Assembly (NCBI GenBank): GCA_018336015.1
Contig: JAGXQZ010000025.1
Span: 1 to 55,372 of the forward strand
DNA: 55,372 nucleotides
DNA from: Algoriphagus sp.
GTDB taxonomy: Bacteria; Bacteroidota; Bacteroidia; Cytophagales; Cyclobacteriaceae
Direction of reading: 5' to 3'
The position numbers were made by a program, and so were the translations under genes. Positions 34,643-45,692 of this stretch are shown piece after piece. The stretch's first letter is position 1. Each line of letters starts with the position of its first letter. The notes under the pieces are model-generated. The model had not been told where the DNA came from and made no database searches. It saw only the letters and a program-made list of their open reading frames with translations.

Positions 34643-35715
34643 ATGATAGTTAACTTAACTTGGTTGAGATTTTTTAATCTAAGAAGCAGTACTAATTGTA
34701 TTCCAAGTATCGTGGAACCAAGTACCAAATGAACCGGCTGAAGGAAAGCAGGAATTCCAAAATAGGCCATTGCAATTCCAGAAGCAATTTCAGCCATCAA
34801 CACAGTCAATAATAGAATACTCCATTGGTTGATTGAAGAATTTCTATTGGTGAATTTAAACGCCCAGAAGAAGTACAACACATGTATCACAAGAAGTACT
34901 AATGAAAAGGAACGATGAATTATAAAGTTGATACCAGCTCTCTGTACCCATTCCTCTCTTAATAGGCCTCCTAATTCGGTAGAAATGAGATCAATTTGCT
35001 CTCTAACTTGCGTACCCAGAACGATTTGTATCACCATCAAAAACATCCCTATCAGCAAAACAACTTTGACTTTGGAGGGAATACTTTCAGGGTGATAGTT
35101 GGATTTCAAAAGATTAGAAGCTCTGTGATTCACATAAATCAGCAAAGAAACCAAAGCTAATGCGAGCAGCATATGAAAGGTGATCATCCACGGTAGCAAG
35201 TTTGTAGAAACTACAATGGACCCAATCCAACCTGTGAATAACACAAGAACAAGTGCTATAAATGAATTAAGGGGGATCCATTTATCTACAAATCTCAAAT
35301 TCCAAGATTTCCACAAAGTGGAAAGAATAAGGAGACCAATTACAACACCTATTAACCTGTTGATGTATTCAATCCAAGTTTTAGTAGGATTAAACTCTTC
35401 CTCTACCAGAATAGATTTATCTTCAGCTATTTGTTTGGCTGTTTCTTTAAATCCCAACTTTTCAATTGTTGCTACAAACCTTTCGTTTTTAGCGAGCCTC
35501 TTTTGGAGATAAATTTCTTGATAATTTTTTGGGAGTTGATTCACACTTGTCGGTGGAACCACACTCCCAAAACATTTAGGCCAATCAGGGCAGCCCATTC
35601 CTGAGCCTGTACTCCTGACTATCCCACCTACTAGTATTAAGAAATAGACAGCTATCACCGTAATCATGGAAATACGGCGAAAGCTGTCTATAGATTTTTT
35701 AGTGCTTAGACTCAT
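34639..35715 (-). CDS. ctaA: Heme A synthase (COX15/CtaA)
   Basis: A 358-residue protein with eight helices. The N-terminal GGIVRSTGSGMGCPDWPKCFG carries a conserved cysteine pair, and HMLLAL, NHRAS, IHRSFS and QPVHLVLG supply the heme-ligand histidines. It oxidises heme O to heme A. An insert with charged residues (about 70-110) is usual for Bacteroidota members. Its start lies within the last 17 bp of ctaD. Confidence 0.95.
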   Translation of the reverse strand: MSLSTKKSIDSFRRISMITVIAVYFLILVGGIVRSTGSGMGCPDWPKCFGSVVPPTSVNQLPKNYQEIYLQKRLAKNERFVATIEKLGFKETAKQIAEDKSILVEEEFNPTKTWIEYINRLIGVVIGLLILSTLWKSWNLRFVDKWIPLNSFIALVLVLFTGWIGSIVVSTNLLPWMITFHMLLALALVSLLIYVNHRASNLLKSNYHPESIPSKVKVVLLIGMFLMVIQIVLGTQVREQIDLISTELGGLLREEWVQRAGINFIIHRSFSLVLLVIHVLYFFWAFKFTNRNSSINQWSILLLTVLMAEIASGIAMAYFGIPAFLQPVHLVLGSTILGIQLVLLLRLKNLNQVKLTII

Positions 35716-37585
35716 TTGCTACTAGAACATCAGCCTCGTCCTTAATAATCTCTAGCTCAAGCTTTACCAATTCCTGCTCATGAGGAAGGTTGGACTCTGG
35801 GGTCTGAGAAAGTGGGACAGTTTGAGGAATGAAATCTTCAGCAGCACCTGGTTTGGAATAATCATAAGGCCAACGATAAACGGTTGGAATTTCTCCAGGC
35901 CAGTTACCGTGACCAGGCTCAAGAGGAGTGGTCCACTCCAGCGTAGTTGATCTCCAAGGGTTTTGTGTAGCTTTTCTTCCTCTATACATGCTGTAGAAGA
36001 AGTTGAACAAGAAGATAAACTGAGCAGCAAAGGTGATAATAGCTGCAGCCGAAACAAACATGTTCAAGTCTGTGTACATGTTGGAAAACTCAAAGTTTGT
36101 CCATGAATAATATCTTCTTGGGAAACCTGCGATACCAATGTAGTGCATAGGGAAGAATACCATGTATACCCCCACAAATGTTAACCAGAAGTGTACATAG
36201 CCCAATCTTGCATCCAGCATTCTTCCAAACATCTTAGGGAACCAATGATAAACACCAGCCATAAGTCCAAAGAAAGAGGCTGATCCCATTACTAGGTGGA
36301 AGTGAGCTACTACAAAGTAGGTATCGTGCAATTGAATGTCAATTGCAGAATTACCCAAAAATATACCTGTCAAACCACCTGAAATGAAGAAGGAAACCAG
36401 ACCAATTGAGAACAACATTGCAGGAGTAAAGATCAAGTTACCTCTCCAAAGCGTAGTAAGGTAGTTAAACACTTTTACTGCAGAAGGTACTGCAATAATC
36501 AAGGTTAGGAACATGAAGATGGATCCAAGGAATGGATTCATCCCTGACACAAACATGTGGTGTGCCCATACAATGAATGAAAGAATGGTGATTCCTAACA
36601 TCGAAATAATCATAGCCTTATATCCAAAGATCGGCTTACGAGAATTAGTGGCAATAACTTCTGAAGTTATACCAAGCGCCGGAAGCAATACGATGTATAC
36701 TTCAGGGTGACCTAGGAACCAGAATAAGTGCTGATATAGAACTGGACTTCCGCCTGTATTCGGCAGTGCCTCTCCAGCTACATAGATATCAGACAAATAG
36801 AACGATGTACCAAAGCTTCTGTCAAAAACTAGCAATAGCGCTGCTGCGAACAAAACTGGAAAAGATAATAAACCAATTACAGCGGTCAAAAAGAAAGCCC
36901 AAATTGTCAAAGGCAATCTAGAGAATGACATCCCTTTTGTTCTGAGGTTAATTACAGTGGTAATGTAATTGATACCCCCTAACAAAGAAGACGCAATAAA
37001 GAATGTCATTGATATCAACCAGAGCGTCATACCCAGACCAGAACCAGGGATAGCTTGCTCAAGCGCAGAAAGAGGAGGATATACAACCCAACCACCACCT
37101 GCAGGTCCAGTTTTGATAAACAAGGAAATAAACATGATAACCCCCGATACAAAGAAAAACCAGTAGGAGAGCATGTTCATAAATCCTGAAGCCATGTCTC
37201 TAGCTCCGATTTGAAGTGGAATCAAGAAATTGGAGAAGGTACCTGAAAGGCCTGCTGTCAAAACAAAGAACACCATGATGGTACCATGCATGGTAACCAA
37301 TGCAAGGTAAAACGTTGGATCGAGTTTACCAGTCTCATCAATCCACCCCCCTAAAAGAGGTCTAAGGAACTCCAAATTCATATCTGGAAAACCAAGCTGG
37401 AGTCTGAATAGGATGGAAAGAAAACCTCCGATAATCGCCCAGAAAATACCGGTAACCAAAAATTGCTTACCGATCATTTTATGGTCAGTACTGAAAATGT
37501 ACTTCGTTATAAAATTATCATGATGCTCATGATCATGGTGATCGTGAACTGCGGTGTCATGATGTGCAACTGACGCTGTAGCCAT
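35699..37585 (-). CDS. ctaD: Cytochrome c oxidase subunit I
   Basis: A 628-residue catalytic subunit with 12 core helices. WFLGHPEVYIVLLPALG carries the CuB histidine cross-linked to tyrosine, AHHMFVSGM the next two CuB ligands, and HDTYFVVAHFHLVMG the heme a3 and heme a ligands, so the active site is complete. The YVLLP tyrosine marks it as an A-type oxidase. The N-terminus has eight histidines in about 15 residues (residues 8-22), which is unusual and may bind metal. It follows ctaC by 11 bp. Confidence 0.97.
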   Translation of the reverse strand: MATASVAHHDTAVHDHHDHEHHDNFITKYIFSTDHKMIGKQFLVTGIFWAIIGGFLSILFRLQLGFPDMNLEFLRPLLGGWIDETGKLDPTFYLALVTMHGTIMVFFVLTAGLSGTFSNFLIPLQIGARDMASGFMNMLSYWFFFVSGVIMFISLFIKTGPAGGGWVVYPPLSALEQAIPGSGLGMTLWLISMTFFIASSLLGGINYITTVINLRTKGMSFSRLPLTIWAFFLTAVIGLLSFPVLFAAALLLVFDRSFGTSFYLSDIYVAGEALPNTGGSPVLYQHLFWFLGHPEVYIVLLPALGITSEVIATNSRKPIFGYKAMIISMLGITILSFIVWAHHMFVSGMNPFLGSIFMFLTLIIAVPSAVKVFNYLTTLWRGNLIFTPAMLFSIGLVSFFISGGLTGIFLGNSAIDIQLHDTYFVVAHFHLVMGSASFFGLMAGVYHWFPKMFGRMLDARLGYVHFWLTFVGVYMVFFPMHYIGIAGFPRRYYSWTNFEFSNMYTDLNMFVSAAAIITFAAQFIFLFNFFYSMYRGRKATQNPWRSTTLEWTTPLEPGHGNWPGEIPTVYRWPYDYSKPGAAEDFIPQTVPLSQTPESNLPHEQELVKLELEIIKDEADVLVANESKH

Positions 37586-37596
37586 AACTTATAATT

Positions 37597-38631
37597 TTAT
37601 TTATTGTCGCTTATTTGAATTTCTGCAAGTTCTTTTACGTCAGAGTTTAAACCTTCTGCTAATGAAGGATTTTGCTGAATAAAAGATTTCTGTTCCGCCA
37701 ACCACTTTTGATAGGCCTCAGGCTCTACCACTTCAATCACTTTCTTCATAGAGAAGTGCCCACGCCCACAGATCTCTGTACAAGCGATTTCATATTCAAA
37801 TTCAGGATCATTAAGCTCAGCTCTCATTTCCTCTGTAGTCTTGGTAGGAACAAACCAAAAACGAGTAGGCATCCCCGGTACTGCATCCATTTTCAATCTC
37901 ATATGAGGAGCAAACACTGAATGTAGAACATCACGTGCTCTAATTTTGAAAAGAACTGGTTCGCCTTTAGGAATTACAACCTTGGGAGAAGGAAAATCAT
38001 CTAAAGCATTTTTATCTGTAAAATCTACACCATGAGAATTTGATGCAGTGATCAATCTATAATCATAATCTCCTAATACATTGTCTTTACCAGGATATCT
38101 GACTTCCCACGCGAATTGATAACCCATAATTTCAACCACATGTGCCTTTTCAGGAGCAGGAGCTGTGATATCAGACCAAGCCATCCAACCCGAAATAACC
38201 AAGCCAGCCAGAACAACACCCGGAACAGCAGTCCAGATAATTTCAAGCTTATTGTTATCAGGATAGAAAGTAGCCTTTCGGTCTTCTTTATACTGGTATT
38301 TGTATGGGAAAATAAACAGCAGAACATGCGTAATCAAAAAGACAACACCTGTAACCGCCATAGTAATCCAGAACAATTGATCTGTAATAACTCCATGCTC
38401 TGAAGCAACTGGCAATTGATAATTATCAAATTCCTTGATGGAATACCAAAACATCAAAATACCTGATCCCAACAGGAAGACTACAAACAGAATAGCATTA
38501 ACCTTATTGCTACCTGTAGCGATTTTCTTGTCTGAACCTTTAACAACCGATACCAAGGTCTGAATTCTGTAGACCATCCAAATGATGGAAAACAACAGAA
38601 GAACCCCTACTCCAATCAGAAATCCGTACAT
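37597..38631 (-). CDS. ctaC: Cytochrome c oxidase subunit II
   Basis: A 344-residue protein: an N-terminal helix, a two-helix hairpin (about 50-125) and a periplasmic cupredoxin domain. The CuA site is complete: DVLHSVFAPH and CTEICGRGHFSMK give His, Cys-x3-Cys, His and Met. No heme c motif is fused to it, so electrons come from the separate cytochromes of the Act complex. It lies 24 bp after actF. Confidence 0.96.
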   Translation of the reverse strand: MYGFLIGVGVLLLFSIIWMVYRIQTLVSVVKGSDKKIATGSNKVNAILFVVFLLGSGILMFWYSIKEFDNYQLPVASEHGVITDQLFWITMAVTGVVFLITHVLLFIFPYKYQYKEDRKATFYPDNNKLEIIWTAVPGVVLAGLVISGWMAWSDITAPAPEKAHVVEIMGYQFAWEVRYPGKDNVLGDYDYRLITASNSHGVDFTDKNALDDFPSPKVVIPKGEPVLFKIRARDVLHSVFAPHMRLKMDAVPGMPTRFWFVPTKTTEEMRAELNDPEFEYEIACTEICGRGHFSMKKVIEVVEPEAYQKWLAEQKSFIQQNPSLAEGLNSDVKELAEIQISDNK

Positions 38632-38655
38632 ATCTTAGTTTTTTCGGATAATTAA

Positions 38656-39951
38656 TTAAATGTGATGATTATAGCTTTCTTCAAGCATTGGGTGATTTTT
38701 AGCAATCAAGTTTTTCTTAGCCAGACCTCCTAACACCACCAACGCCACCGCTGAACCGTAAACAAGGAACATACCCACTTCCATTAAACCAATTCCACCA
38801 TTATGTCCAAGAGTACCAGGCTGAACCATCAAGAAGAAATCTATCCAGTGACCCACCAAAAGAATGGAACATACAAGTTTAAGGAAAACACCATGCCTTT
38901 TGGCATCTCTAGTCATAAGAACTAGGAAAGGAAGGAAGAAGTTTAGACCGAGATTAACAAAAAGGAAAGGACTGTAAACATCACTGGTTAATCTTTCTAC
39001 GAAATACACAGTCTCCTCAGGAATGTTTGCATAATAGATAAGCAGAAATTGAGAAAACCACAGGTAAGTCCAGAAAATTGAAAAACCAAATACAAACTTT
39101 CCTAGATCGTGCACATGGTTCTCATTAACCATTTCCAAATATCCTTTACCTCTTAAGAAAAGAACAAGTAGAGTAATTGCAGAAAGGCCAGAAACAAACC
39201 AAGAGGCAAATACATACCAACCAAACAGCGTAGAGAACCAGTGAGTATCGATTGACATAACCCAATCCCAAGCTGAAATAGAAGATGATACAGCAAAGAA
39301 AACCAAGAAATATGCAGACCAACTTCTCATTTTAAACCAATGAGACGTACCACCTAGCTGGTCTTCCTGATCAGAAATCTTTTTAAACTTATTAAAGAAA
39401 AAGACCCAGAATAGGAAGAAGATCACCATTCTACCGACATAAAACACCGGGAAGGTCCCCTTCTCCATTGGCCAGTAGAAGAATGCTCCTTTACCATCTA
39501 TGATTTTATCATACTGAGGATCATTTTTATCAAAAAGATAAGAATGAGTCCAGTGAAATAAATCATGATTAGCAACAAAGAAAGTCACGATCATTAAGAC
39601 ACCGGCAATTGGAAGCCAGTTTCCGAATGAAAGCATCACTCTTAAAATCGGAGCAGACCAACCTGCCTGGGCTGCAAATTGAATCGCAAAAAAGAAGACA
39701 CCAACTATTGCAATGCCCGTAAAGAAGACGTTGTTAATCCAAAGATTCGCGTATAGCCTTTCATACCAGTGAAATGCATGACCACCTGCTTCACCCGCTT
39801 CTTCATGATGTCCTCCAGTCATGGCTAGGACAATACCTATTCCCAATAAAATCGCACCAATGACTAAAACAGTCATGATCGATTTCTTAATAGACGCAGA
39901 AAAATCAAATTTCTGGTCTAAGTTATAATGATGTTCGCCGTGATGAGCCAT
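38656..39951 (-). CDS. actF: Alternative complex III subunit ActF (NrfD-like quinol:cytochrome c oxidoreductase)
   Basis: A 431-residue integral membrane protein with about ten helices. The short histidine-rich start (MAHHGEHHYN) is cytosolic. ActF is a shorter homologue of ActC and forms part of the membrane core of Alternative Complex III, which oxidises menaquinol and reduces cytochrome c. It overlaps closely (2-bp gap) with actE. Confidence 0.93.
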   Translation of the reverse strand: MAHHGEHHYNLDQKFDFSASIKKSIMTVLVIGAILLGIGIVLAMTGGHHEEAGEAGGHAFHWYERLYANLWINNVFFTGIAIVGVFFFAIQFAAQAGWSAPILRVMLSFGNWLPIAGVLMIVTFFVANHDLFHWTHSYLFDKNDPQYDKIIDGKGAFFYWPMEKGTFPVFYVGRMVIFFLFWVFFFNKFKKISDQEDQLGGTSHWFKMRSWSAYFLVFFAVSSSISAWDWVMSIDTHWFSTLFGWYVFASWFVSGLSAITLLVLFLRGKGYLEMVNENHVHDLGKFVFGFSIFWTYLWFSQFLLIYYANIPEETVYFVERLTSDVYSPFLFVNLGLNFFLPFLVLMTRDAKRHGVFLKLVCSILLVGHWIDFFLMVQPGTLGHNGGIGLMEVGMFLVYGSAVALVVLGGLAKKNLIAKNHPMLEESYNHHI

Positions 39952-39953
39952 GA

Positions 39954-40646
39954 TTAATTAGCTGGGGTTACTTGTGCTACCGCGGTAGAATCCATGACTG
40001 CAGCAGAATCTGCAGCAACTGACTGACCTTGGATAACTTGTTTAACATAGTGAACAATTTTCCATCTGCTTTCAGCAGGAATCTGAGAACCATGAGCACC
40101 CATTCTTCCTTTACCTTTCGTGATCACATGGAAAATATGGCCTTCAGGAAGATTCACATAGGCACCACCTTTTAAGTTGGCAACACCACCGATTACTTCA
40201 CCTGCTTTTCCGTCACCTTCTCCACCTTTGCCGTGGCAAGCATTACAATATTGTAAATACAGTTTCTCTCCATCTTTCAAAACAGCTTCTGAAGAGGCAA
40301 CCGGATTCTTGATTAATGCTGCTTGATCAAGTTCAAACTGCTTTAGGCGGTGAGGCAAATATCCCTGTTTATTTCTAGGAACAGTGTTTTCAACAGGCTC
40401 TCTCATATTCATTCCATTAGGATTATGAATATTTGAATTAAAGAATTCACCTTTTCCATCTTCTCTGTTGGAAAGCCATGAGCCTTGAGCTTCATCTTTA
40501 ATTTGAGTCAACGGTTCATAAGCTACAGAGTGATACATCTGAGGAGCATACTCAAGCCCCGGATTGTCTCCACTAGCCTTGCATCCAGCCAAAAGGGAAA
40601 CAGCCAGAGCAGAACCTGCGAATAGTAATGCGTTAGCAATTTTCAT
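39954..40646 (-). CDS. actE: Alternative complex III subunit ActE (monoheme cytochrome c lipoprotein)
   Basis: A 230-residue protein with a lipoprotein signal (ALLFAGSALAVSLLAGC) and a single heme c motif CNACH followed by GKGGEGDGKAG. The axial methionine is probably in GRMGAHG. It is the electron exit of the Act complex towards the oxidase. The acidic, alanine-rich tail after residue 205 looks disordered. Confidence 0.94.
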   Translation of the reverse strand: MKIANALLFAGSALAVSLLAGCKASGDNPGLEYAPQMYHSVAYEPLTQIKDEAQGSWLSNREDGKGEFFNSNIHNPNGMNMREPVENTVPRNKQGYLPHRLKQFELDQAALIKNPVASSEAVLKDGEKLYLQYCNACHGKGGEGDGKAGEVIGGVANLKGGAYVNLPEGHIFHVITKGKGRMGAHGSQIPAESRWKIVHYVKQVIQGQSVAADSAAVMDSTAVAQVTPAN

Positions 40647-40659
40647 ATATCCGGTTTAT

Positions 40660-41190
40660 CTATTCAAAACTTTTATTATTCACTTCTGTAGCACCTGAAG
40701 ACTTTAAAATCTCTTTGATTTTATCAACTTCAATAGCACTGTTGTTGGCAATATCAATTGCCATCACATGCTTGTCATCCGTAATTCTTAAATCAAAAAT
40801 CCTAGGCTGAGCCCATGGTTTAAGATTAGAGCTCACCATAAATACTCCTACCATTCCAAATGCAGCCAGGAGTACTGTCATTTCAAATGAAACTGGGATA
40901 AAGTCAGGGAAAGCAGCGTAATCCTTACCACCAATAATCATTGGCCAATCAAATTTCATCATGTAAAACTGCATGGTCAAAGCCAAACTAGTACCCAACA
41001 TTCCGAAAAGAAATGCAGCTATTGGAAGTTTGCTTCTTTTATATCCAAGTACATGTTCCAATCCATGAACCGGATAAGGAGAATATACTTCGTGAATTTT
41101 CACTCCGCTTCCTCTTACTTTTTCGACTGCATGGAGCAATACGTCTTCATCGTCGTACACTCCCAAAATAAAATGAGTATCTCTTTCCAT
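40660..41190 (-). CDS. actD: Alternative complex III subunit ActD (DUF3341)
   Basis: A 176-residue protein with an N-terminal ferredoxin-like soluble part (HFILGVYDDEDVLLHAVEKVRGSG, VYSPYPVHGLEHVLGYKRS), two membrane helices (about 53-75 and 98-120) and a C-terminal soluble tail. It is the structural DUF3341 subunit. It begins 2 bp after actC. Confidence 0.93.
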   Translation of the reverse strand: MERDTHFILGVYDDEDVLLHAVEKVRGSGVKIHEVYSPYPVHGLEHVLGYKRSKLPIAAFLFGMLGTSLALTMQFYMMKFDWPMIIGGKDYAAFPDFIPVSFEMTVLLAAFGMVGVFMVSSNLKPWAQPRIFDLRITDDKHVMAIDIANNSAIEVDKIKEILKSSGATEVNNKSFE

Positions 41191-41192
41191 GA

Positions 41193-42557
41193 TTACTTAT
41201 GTGCTTTATCAGATGAAGACTTCAATACAGATTTAACTTCAGCCATGTTGATTACTGGGAAGAACTTCGCAAAAAGGAAGAACAGGGTAAAGAACAGACC
41301 AAAAGTGAATAAATAGACTCCCACATCTGCCCATGTTGGATAGAACATTGCCCAAGATGATGGAAGGAAATCTCTGTGAAGAGAGGTTACAATAATTACA
41401 AATCGCTCAAACCACATCCCAATATTTACTACAAGAGAAAGTAAGAAAGTAGCCACAATGGATGTTCTGATTTTCTTAAACCAGAAAAGTTGAGGAGAAA
41501 TCACATTACAAGTCATCATTGACCAATAAGCCCACCAGTAAGGTCCAGTTGCTCTGTTAATAAATGCGTACTGTTCAGCTTCTACACCAGAATACCAAGC
41601 AATAAAAAACTCAGTGATGTAAGCAATACCTACAATCGACCCTGTGATGATGATAACTATATTCATCAATTCAATGTGTCCCATTGTGATATAGTCTTCA
41701 AGCTTGAATACTTTTCTGGTGATAATCATCAAGGTCAATACCATTGCGAAACCAGAGAAGATCGCACCTGCAACGAAATAAGGAGGGAAAATGGTTGTAT
41801 GCCAGCCAGGGATAACGGAGGTTGCAAAGTCAAAAGATACAATCGTGTGAACTGAAAGTACCAGTGGAGTTGCAAGACCTGCAAGAATTAGAGAAACAGA
41901 TTCGTATCTCATCCAGGTTTTAGCAGCACCATCCCAACCAAAGGAAAGAGCACCGTAAATAGTCTTTCTCAAACCTGTAGCGCGGTCTCTAATCGTCGCA
42001 AAATCCGGAATCAATCCGATGTACCAGAATACAAGGGATACGGAGAAATAGGTAGAGATTGCAAATACGTCCCAAAGTAGCGGGGAATTGAAGTTAACCC
42101 AAAGCGAACCAAATGTATTCGGTAATGGAAGGGCCCAATAAGCTCCCAGCCAAGGACGTCCCATGTGTATTACCGGGAACATTGCCGCACAAATAACTGC
42201 AAAGATGGTCATCGCTTCAGCAGCACGGTTAATGGATGTTCTCCATTTCTGTCTGAAAAGCAACAAAACTGCGGAAATAAGGGTGCCGGCGTGACCAATA
42301 CCTACCCACCAAACGAAGTTGGTAATGTCCCAAGCCCAACCGATGGTCTTGTTTAGACCCCACATACCAATACCTTCCCAAAGGGTGGCTAGTAGGGCAA
42401 TTGATCCTAGAGCCAATACACCGGCGGCAGTTAAGAAAGCAAGAAACCAAAGTTTGGTTGGCTTTCCTTCTACCTGACGAGCCACATCGTATGTCACGTC
42501 ATGGTAGGTTTTACCTCCGGTAACTAACGGCTGGCGTACGGATGAAGTAACCTGCAT
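41193..42557 (-). CDS. actC: Alternative complex III subunit ActC (NrfD/PsrC-like quinol-binding)
   Basis: A 454-residue polytopic membrane protein with about ten helices of the NrfD family. It provides the main quinol site under the iron-sulfur subunit ActB. Recognisable stretches are [17 protein letters not shown] and VIHMGRPW in the first half. The gene lies 17 bp after actB. Confidence 0.94.
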   Translation of the reverse strand: MQVTSSVRQPLVTGGKTYHDVTYDVARQVEGKPTKLWFLAFLTAAGVLALGSIALLATLWEGIGMWGLNKTIGWAWDITNFVWWVGIGHAGTLISAVLLLFRQKWRTSINRAAEAMTIFAVICAAMFPVIHMGRPWLGAYWALPLPNTFGSLWVNFNSPLLWDVFAISTYFSVSLVFWYIGLIPDFATIRDRATGLRKTIYGALSFGWDGAAKTWMRYESVSLILAGLATPLVLSVHTIVSFDFATSVIPGWHTTIFPPYFVAGAIFSGFAMVLTLMIITRKVFKLEDYITMGHIELMNIVIIITGSIVGIAYITEFFIAWYSGVEAEQYAFINRATGPYWWAYWSMMTCNVISPQLFWFKKIRTSIVATFLLSLVVNIGMWFERFVIIVTSLHRDFLPSSWAMFYPTWADVGVYLFTFGLFFTLFFLFAKFFPVINMAEVKSVLKSSSDKAHK

Positions 42558-42574
42558 AGTTTTATATATTATGA

Positions 42575-45500
42575 TTACGCTTCGTTTTTCTCTTTATTTC
42601 TGATCTTGGTAAAATACCAAACGTTTGGACTAACGTTGATCTCCTCCAATACGTGATATGCTCTCTCTTCCCCAACTTCTTTGATCGCAGAATCTGTTTC
42701 TTCGATTTTCAAAAGCTTGGAAACTTTGCTATTTGGATCGTTCATATCTCCAAATACCAATGCATCAGTAGGACAAGCAACAGCACAAGCCACGTTTACC
42801 TCACCATCTTCCAACTTGCGCTTTTCACGCTTAGCCGTCAATTTACCAGCTTGGATACGCTGCACGCACATAGAGCATTTCTCCATTACACCACGTACAC
42901 GAACTGTCACATCTGGGTTCAATACCATTTTACCCAAATCGTCATTTTGAGCAATGTTTACACCAGCGAAATCTTTGTTGTCGTGGTATTTGAACCAGTT
43001 GAATCGGCGTACTTTATACGGACAGTTGTTAGCACAATATCTAGTACCAATACATCTGTTGTAGGTCATTTGATTTAGACCCTCTGATGAGTGAGTTGTT
43101 GCAGCAACAGGACATACCGTCTCACAAGGTGCATTGTTACACTGCTGGCACATCATAGGTTGGAAAGTAACTTCCGGATTTTCAGAAGCAACTTCCAATC
43201 CGCTCAAGTCATCAGCCGCTGCGTCAGAAGAATAGTATCGATCAATTCTGATCCATGCCATTTCTCTTCTGTTCAACACTTCCTGCTTTCCTACTACAGC
43301 GACGTTGTTTTCAACTTGACAGGCAACAGTACAAGCACCACAACCAATACATGAGTTCATGTCGATCGCAAGCCCCCAGTGATGTTGGCTGTACTTATGT
43401 CCACTCCAAAGAGAGATCTTAGATGGTTTCACAAATTCACCATCCTTATAAATTTCAGGCTTATAGCGACCTGCAGAAGCATCCGCTTTGTATTCTGCAA
43501 GGGTTGCCTCTTGGATCACGTTTTCACGTGCCATGAAGGTCTGGTGAGTTTGAGTACGGGCAATTTTGTAGGAATCAGCTGTAACAGCTACCTCTACTCC
43601 TGCGGTGATATCAAAATTCACAAAGCCTTTGGAAGCATCTAAAAGATCGTAAGCATTAACACCTACTCCATCCGCAACCCGACCGGCTTTGGTTCTACCA
43701 TAACCCAATGCAAGACCAAAAGTACCATAAGCTTGGCCTGGCTGAACCAAAATTGGAACAATTAAACTCTTACCGTTAACGGAAATTTGAGCTTTCTTCG
43801 TATTCTCCTCAATCATGGTTACCCCGTTTTCGGAAGCCCATTTTTGAGAAACTGTCAAGTAATTATCCCAAGTCGCCTTGGTAATTGGATCAGGCATTTC
43901 CTGAAGCCATGGATTATTCGCAAACGTTCCGTTACCGATACCCACCTTCGAATAGATCACTAATTCTGCCCCAGCATTATCTGCTTTATAAGATTTTGCC
44001 ACTTCGACTGCAGCTGCAGCAGCATCTCCAATAGGAGCTAACGCAACAGGAGTAGATTCTGTAGCTACTACACCATTAAACAAAGTTCGATCCCAAAACT
44101 CTTGGAAAGAAACGCCATTACCTAGGGTTGGATAAAGAGTCGCATTCCAATTCGCTTGAAGATAATCGTAATAGTTTGAGGTAGATCCAGCCCAAGTCAG
44201 GAAAGAGTCTTGAGCCTGGCGTGTGTCGAACAAAGGAGAAATAGTAGGCTGGGCCAAAGAATAATGTCCAAGCTTAGGCTGATAGTCATTCCAAGACTCT
44301 AGGAAATGATGATCAGGAGCAACCACCTGAACCAATGATGAAGTCTCATCCAAGGTTCCGTTGGTAGCAATACTTAGCTTAGCTTTCGAAATTCCTTCAG
44401 CAATTTCAGCACCTCTTGCATGATCATAAACTGGGTTACAGTTGTAGAAAATAACAGTACCTACCTGGCCGCCTTTCAATTCACCAATGAATTGATTCAT
44501 TCGGGCATCGTTTCCTTTTCTGAAGTAAACTGGAGTAGAAAAATCTACGGTAGCACCGTTATTTCCAAGAAGTTCATTAATGGCATTCACCATTACCTGA
44601 ATGTTTGGATCATTAGACCCTGATACTACAAGGGAAGCTCCTTTAGCGGCCAATAGATCATTAGCGGCCTTATCTAGGTTAGCAATCTCAACCTTAGGTG
44701 CAGAAACTACTGGTGCACCTATTTTAGATGCGATAGCATTATAAAGAGCAAGTACAGCCAAACCTGACTGAGAAGCTTTAATTGGAGTTCTGTAATCTGC
44801 GTTAGCACCAGTTAGAGAAAGGTTTGATTCAAACTGATAATGACGGGACATATCAGCTTTTTCTTTGCTGATTTTTCTTGTCTTTGCATAAGCAGAAGCA
44901 AATTCAATCGGAGAAATCCAAGTCCCCAAGAAGTCTGCTCCAAATGAAACAATCGTCTTCGCTTTATCGAAATGGTAAGAAGGAATGACAGCTTGACCAT
45001 AGAAAGTTTCTGCTGCCTTTGCTATTCCGTAATTGGAAATCGGATCATACATGATCACTTCAGCACCACCGAAAGCTGCTCCAAATTCTTGGATAGCTTT
45101 TTCGGTTGAAGGAGACAAAATGGTGTTTGCAACAATCTTCACAGAACCTGAAGAGGCAAGTTTGGACTTCACTTGCTCATCAACTGATTTCCAATCAGAC
45201 TTAGCTCCTGCGACCATTGGACCTGTTAATCTCTGCTTATCATAAAGCGAAAGAACTGAAGCCTCTACTATAGCATTTACTTTTCCTTTATTAATTGGAG
45301 AAAGCTCATTTCCATCAATTTTGATTGGGCGGCCTTCTCTTGTTTTTACCACTACTGCAGCATAGTCACCACCTGAGGCAAAAGTCGAAGCATAATAATT
45401 AGGTATTGATGGGTTAACATCCACAGGCTTGTTCACATAAGGAATTGCCTTTCTAACAGGAGCCTCACAAGCAGCAAGAGAAGCAGCAGCTAAGCTGAAA

Positions 45501-45655
45501 CCCATTACTTTTAGAAAGTCCCTTCTTGAAGCACTGCCCTCTTCTGAAAGATTCGTAGGAAGCTCTGGAAACTCCCTGTCGGCATGCTTTACAAACTCTG
45601 GATCGTTGCTGAGTTGCTCAAGCCCTTTCCAGTAGGTTTTTTTATTTTCCTTCAT
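42575..45655 (-). CDS. actB: Alternative complex III subunit ActB (Tat-variant, iron-sulfur protein)
   Basis: A 1026-residue protein: a twin-arginine-like signal within residues about 41-60 ([12 protein letters not shown]), a long molybdopterin-oxidoreductase-like domain that lacks the cofactor-binding residues, and a C-terminal ferredoxin domain with four cysteine clusters ([40 protein letters not shown] plus CAVAC). The clusters relay electrons from quinol to the hemes of ActA. In known structures three are [4Fe-4S] and one is [3Fe-4S]. The N-terminal 40 residues before the signal are normal for the Bacteroidota form. Confidence 0.94.
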   Translation of the reverse strand: MKENKKTYWKGLEQLSNDPEFVKHADREFPELPTNLSEEGSASRRDFLKVMGFSLAAASLAACEAPVRKAIPYVNKPVDVNPSIPNYYASTFASGGDYAAVVVKTREGRPIKIDGNELSPINKGKVNAIVEASVLSLYDKQRLTGPMVAGAKSDWKSVDEQVKSKLASSGSVKIVANTILSPSTEKAIQEFGAAFGGAEVIMYDPISNYGIAKAAETFYGQAVIPSYHFDKAKTIVSFGADFLGTWISPIEFASAYAKTRKISKEKADMSRHYQFESNLSLTGANADYRTPIKASQSGLAVLALYNAIASKIGAPVVSAPKVEIANLDKAANDLLAAKGASLVVSGSNDPNIQVMVNAINELLGNNGATVDFSTPVYFRKGNDARMNQFIGELKGGQVGTVIFYNCNPVYDHARGAEIAEGISKAKLSIATNGTLDETSSLVQVVAPDHHFLESWNDYQPKLGHYSLAQPTISPLFDTRQAQDSFLTWAGSTSNYYDYLQANWNATLYPTLGNGVSFQEFWDRTLFNGVVATESTPVALAPIGDAAAAAVEVAKSYKADNAGAELVIYSKVGIGNGTFANNPWLQEMPDPITKATWDNYLTVSQKWASENGVTMIEENTKKAQISVNGKSLIVPILVQPGQAYGTFGLALGYGRTKAGRVADGVGVNAYDLLDASKGFVNFDITAGVEVAVTADSYKIARTQTHQTFMARENVIQEATLAEYKADASAGRYKPEIYKDGEFVKPSKISLWSGHKYSQHHWGLAIDMNSCIGCGACTVACQVENNVAVVGKQEVLNRREMAWIRIDRYYSSDAAADDLSGLEVASENPEVTFQPMMCQQCNNAPCETVCPVAATTHSSEGLNQMTYNRCIGTRYCANNCPYKVRRFNWFKYHDNKDFAGVNIAQNDDLGKMVLNPDVTVRVRGVMEKCSMCVQRIQAGKLTAKREKRKLEDGEVNVACAVACPTDALVFGDMNDPNSKVSKLLKIEETDSAIKEVGEERAYHVLEEINVSPNVWYFTKIRNKEKNEA

Positions 45656-45692
45656 TTTATTTCTAGGAATGAATTAGCAAAAGGATAAGGAA

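Noticed and set aside
42653..43642. Several plus-strand frames opposite actB
   Set aside because: They lie over the conserved cysteine clusters of actB and have no recognisable motifs.
42575..45655. ActB as a true molybdopterin enzyme
   Set aside because: Context and cluster pattern are those of Alternative Complex III, where this domain binds no molybdenum cofactor.
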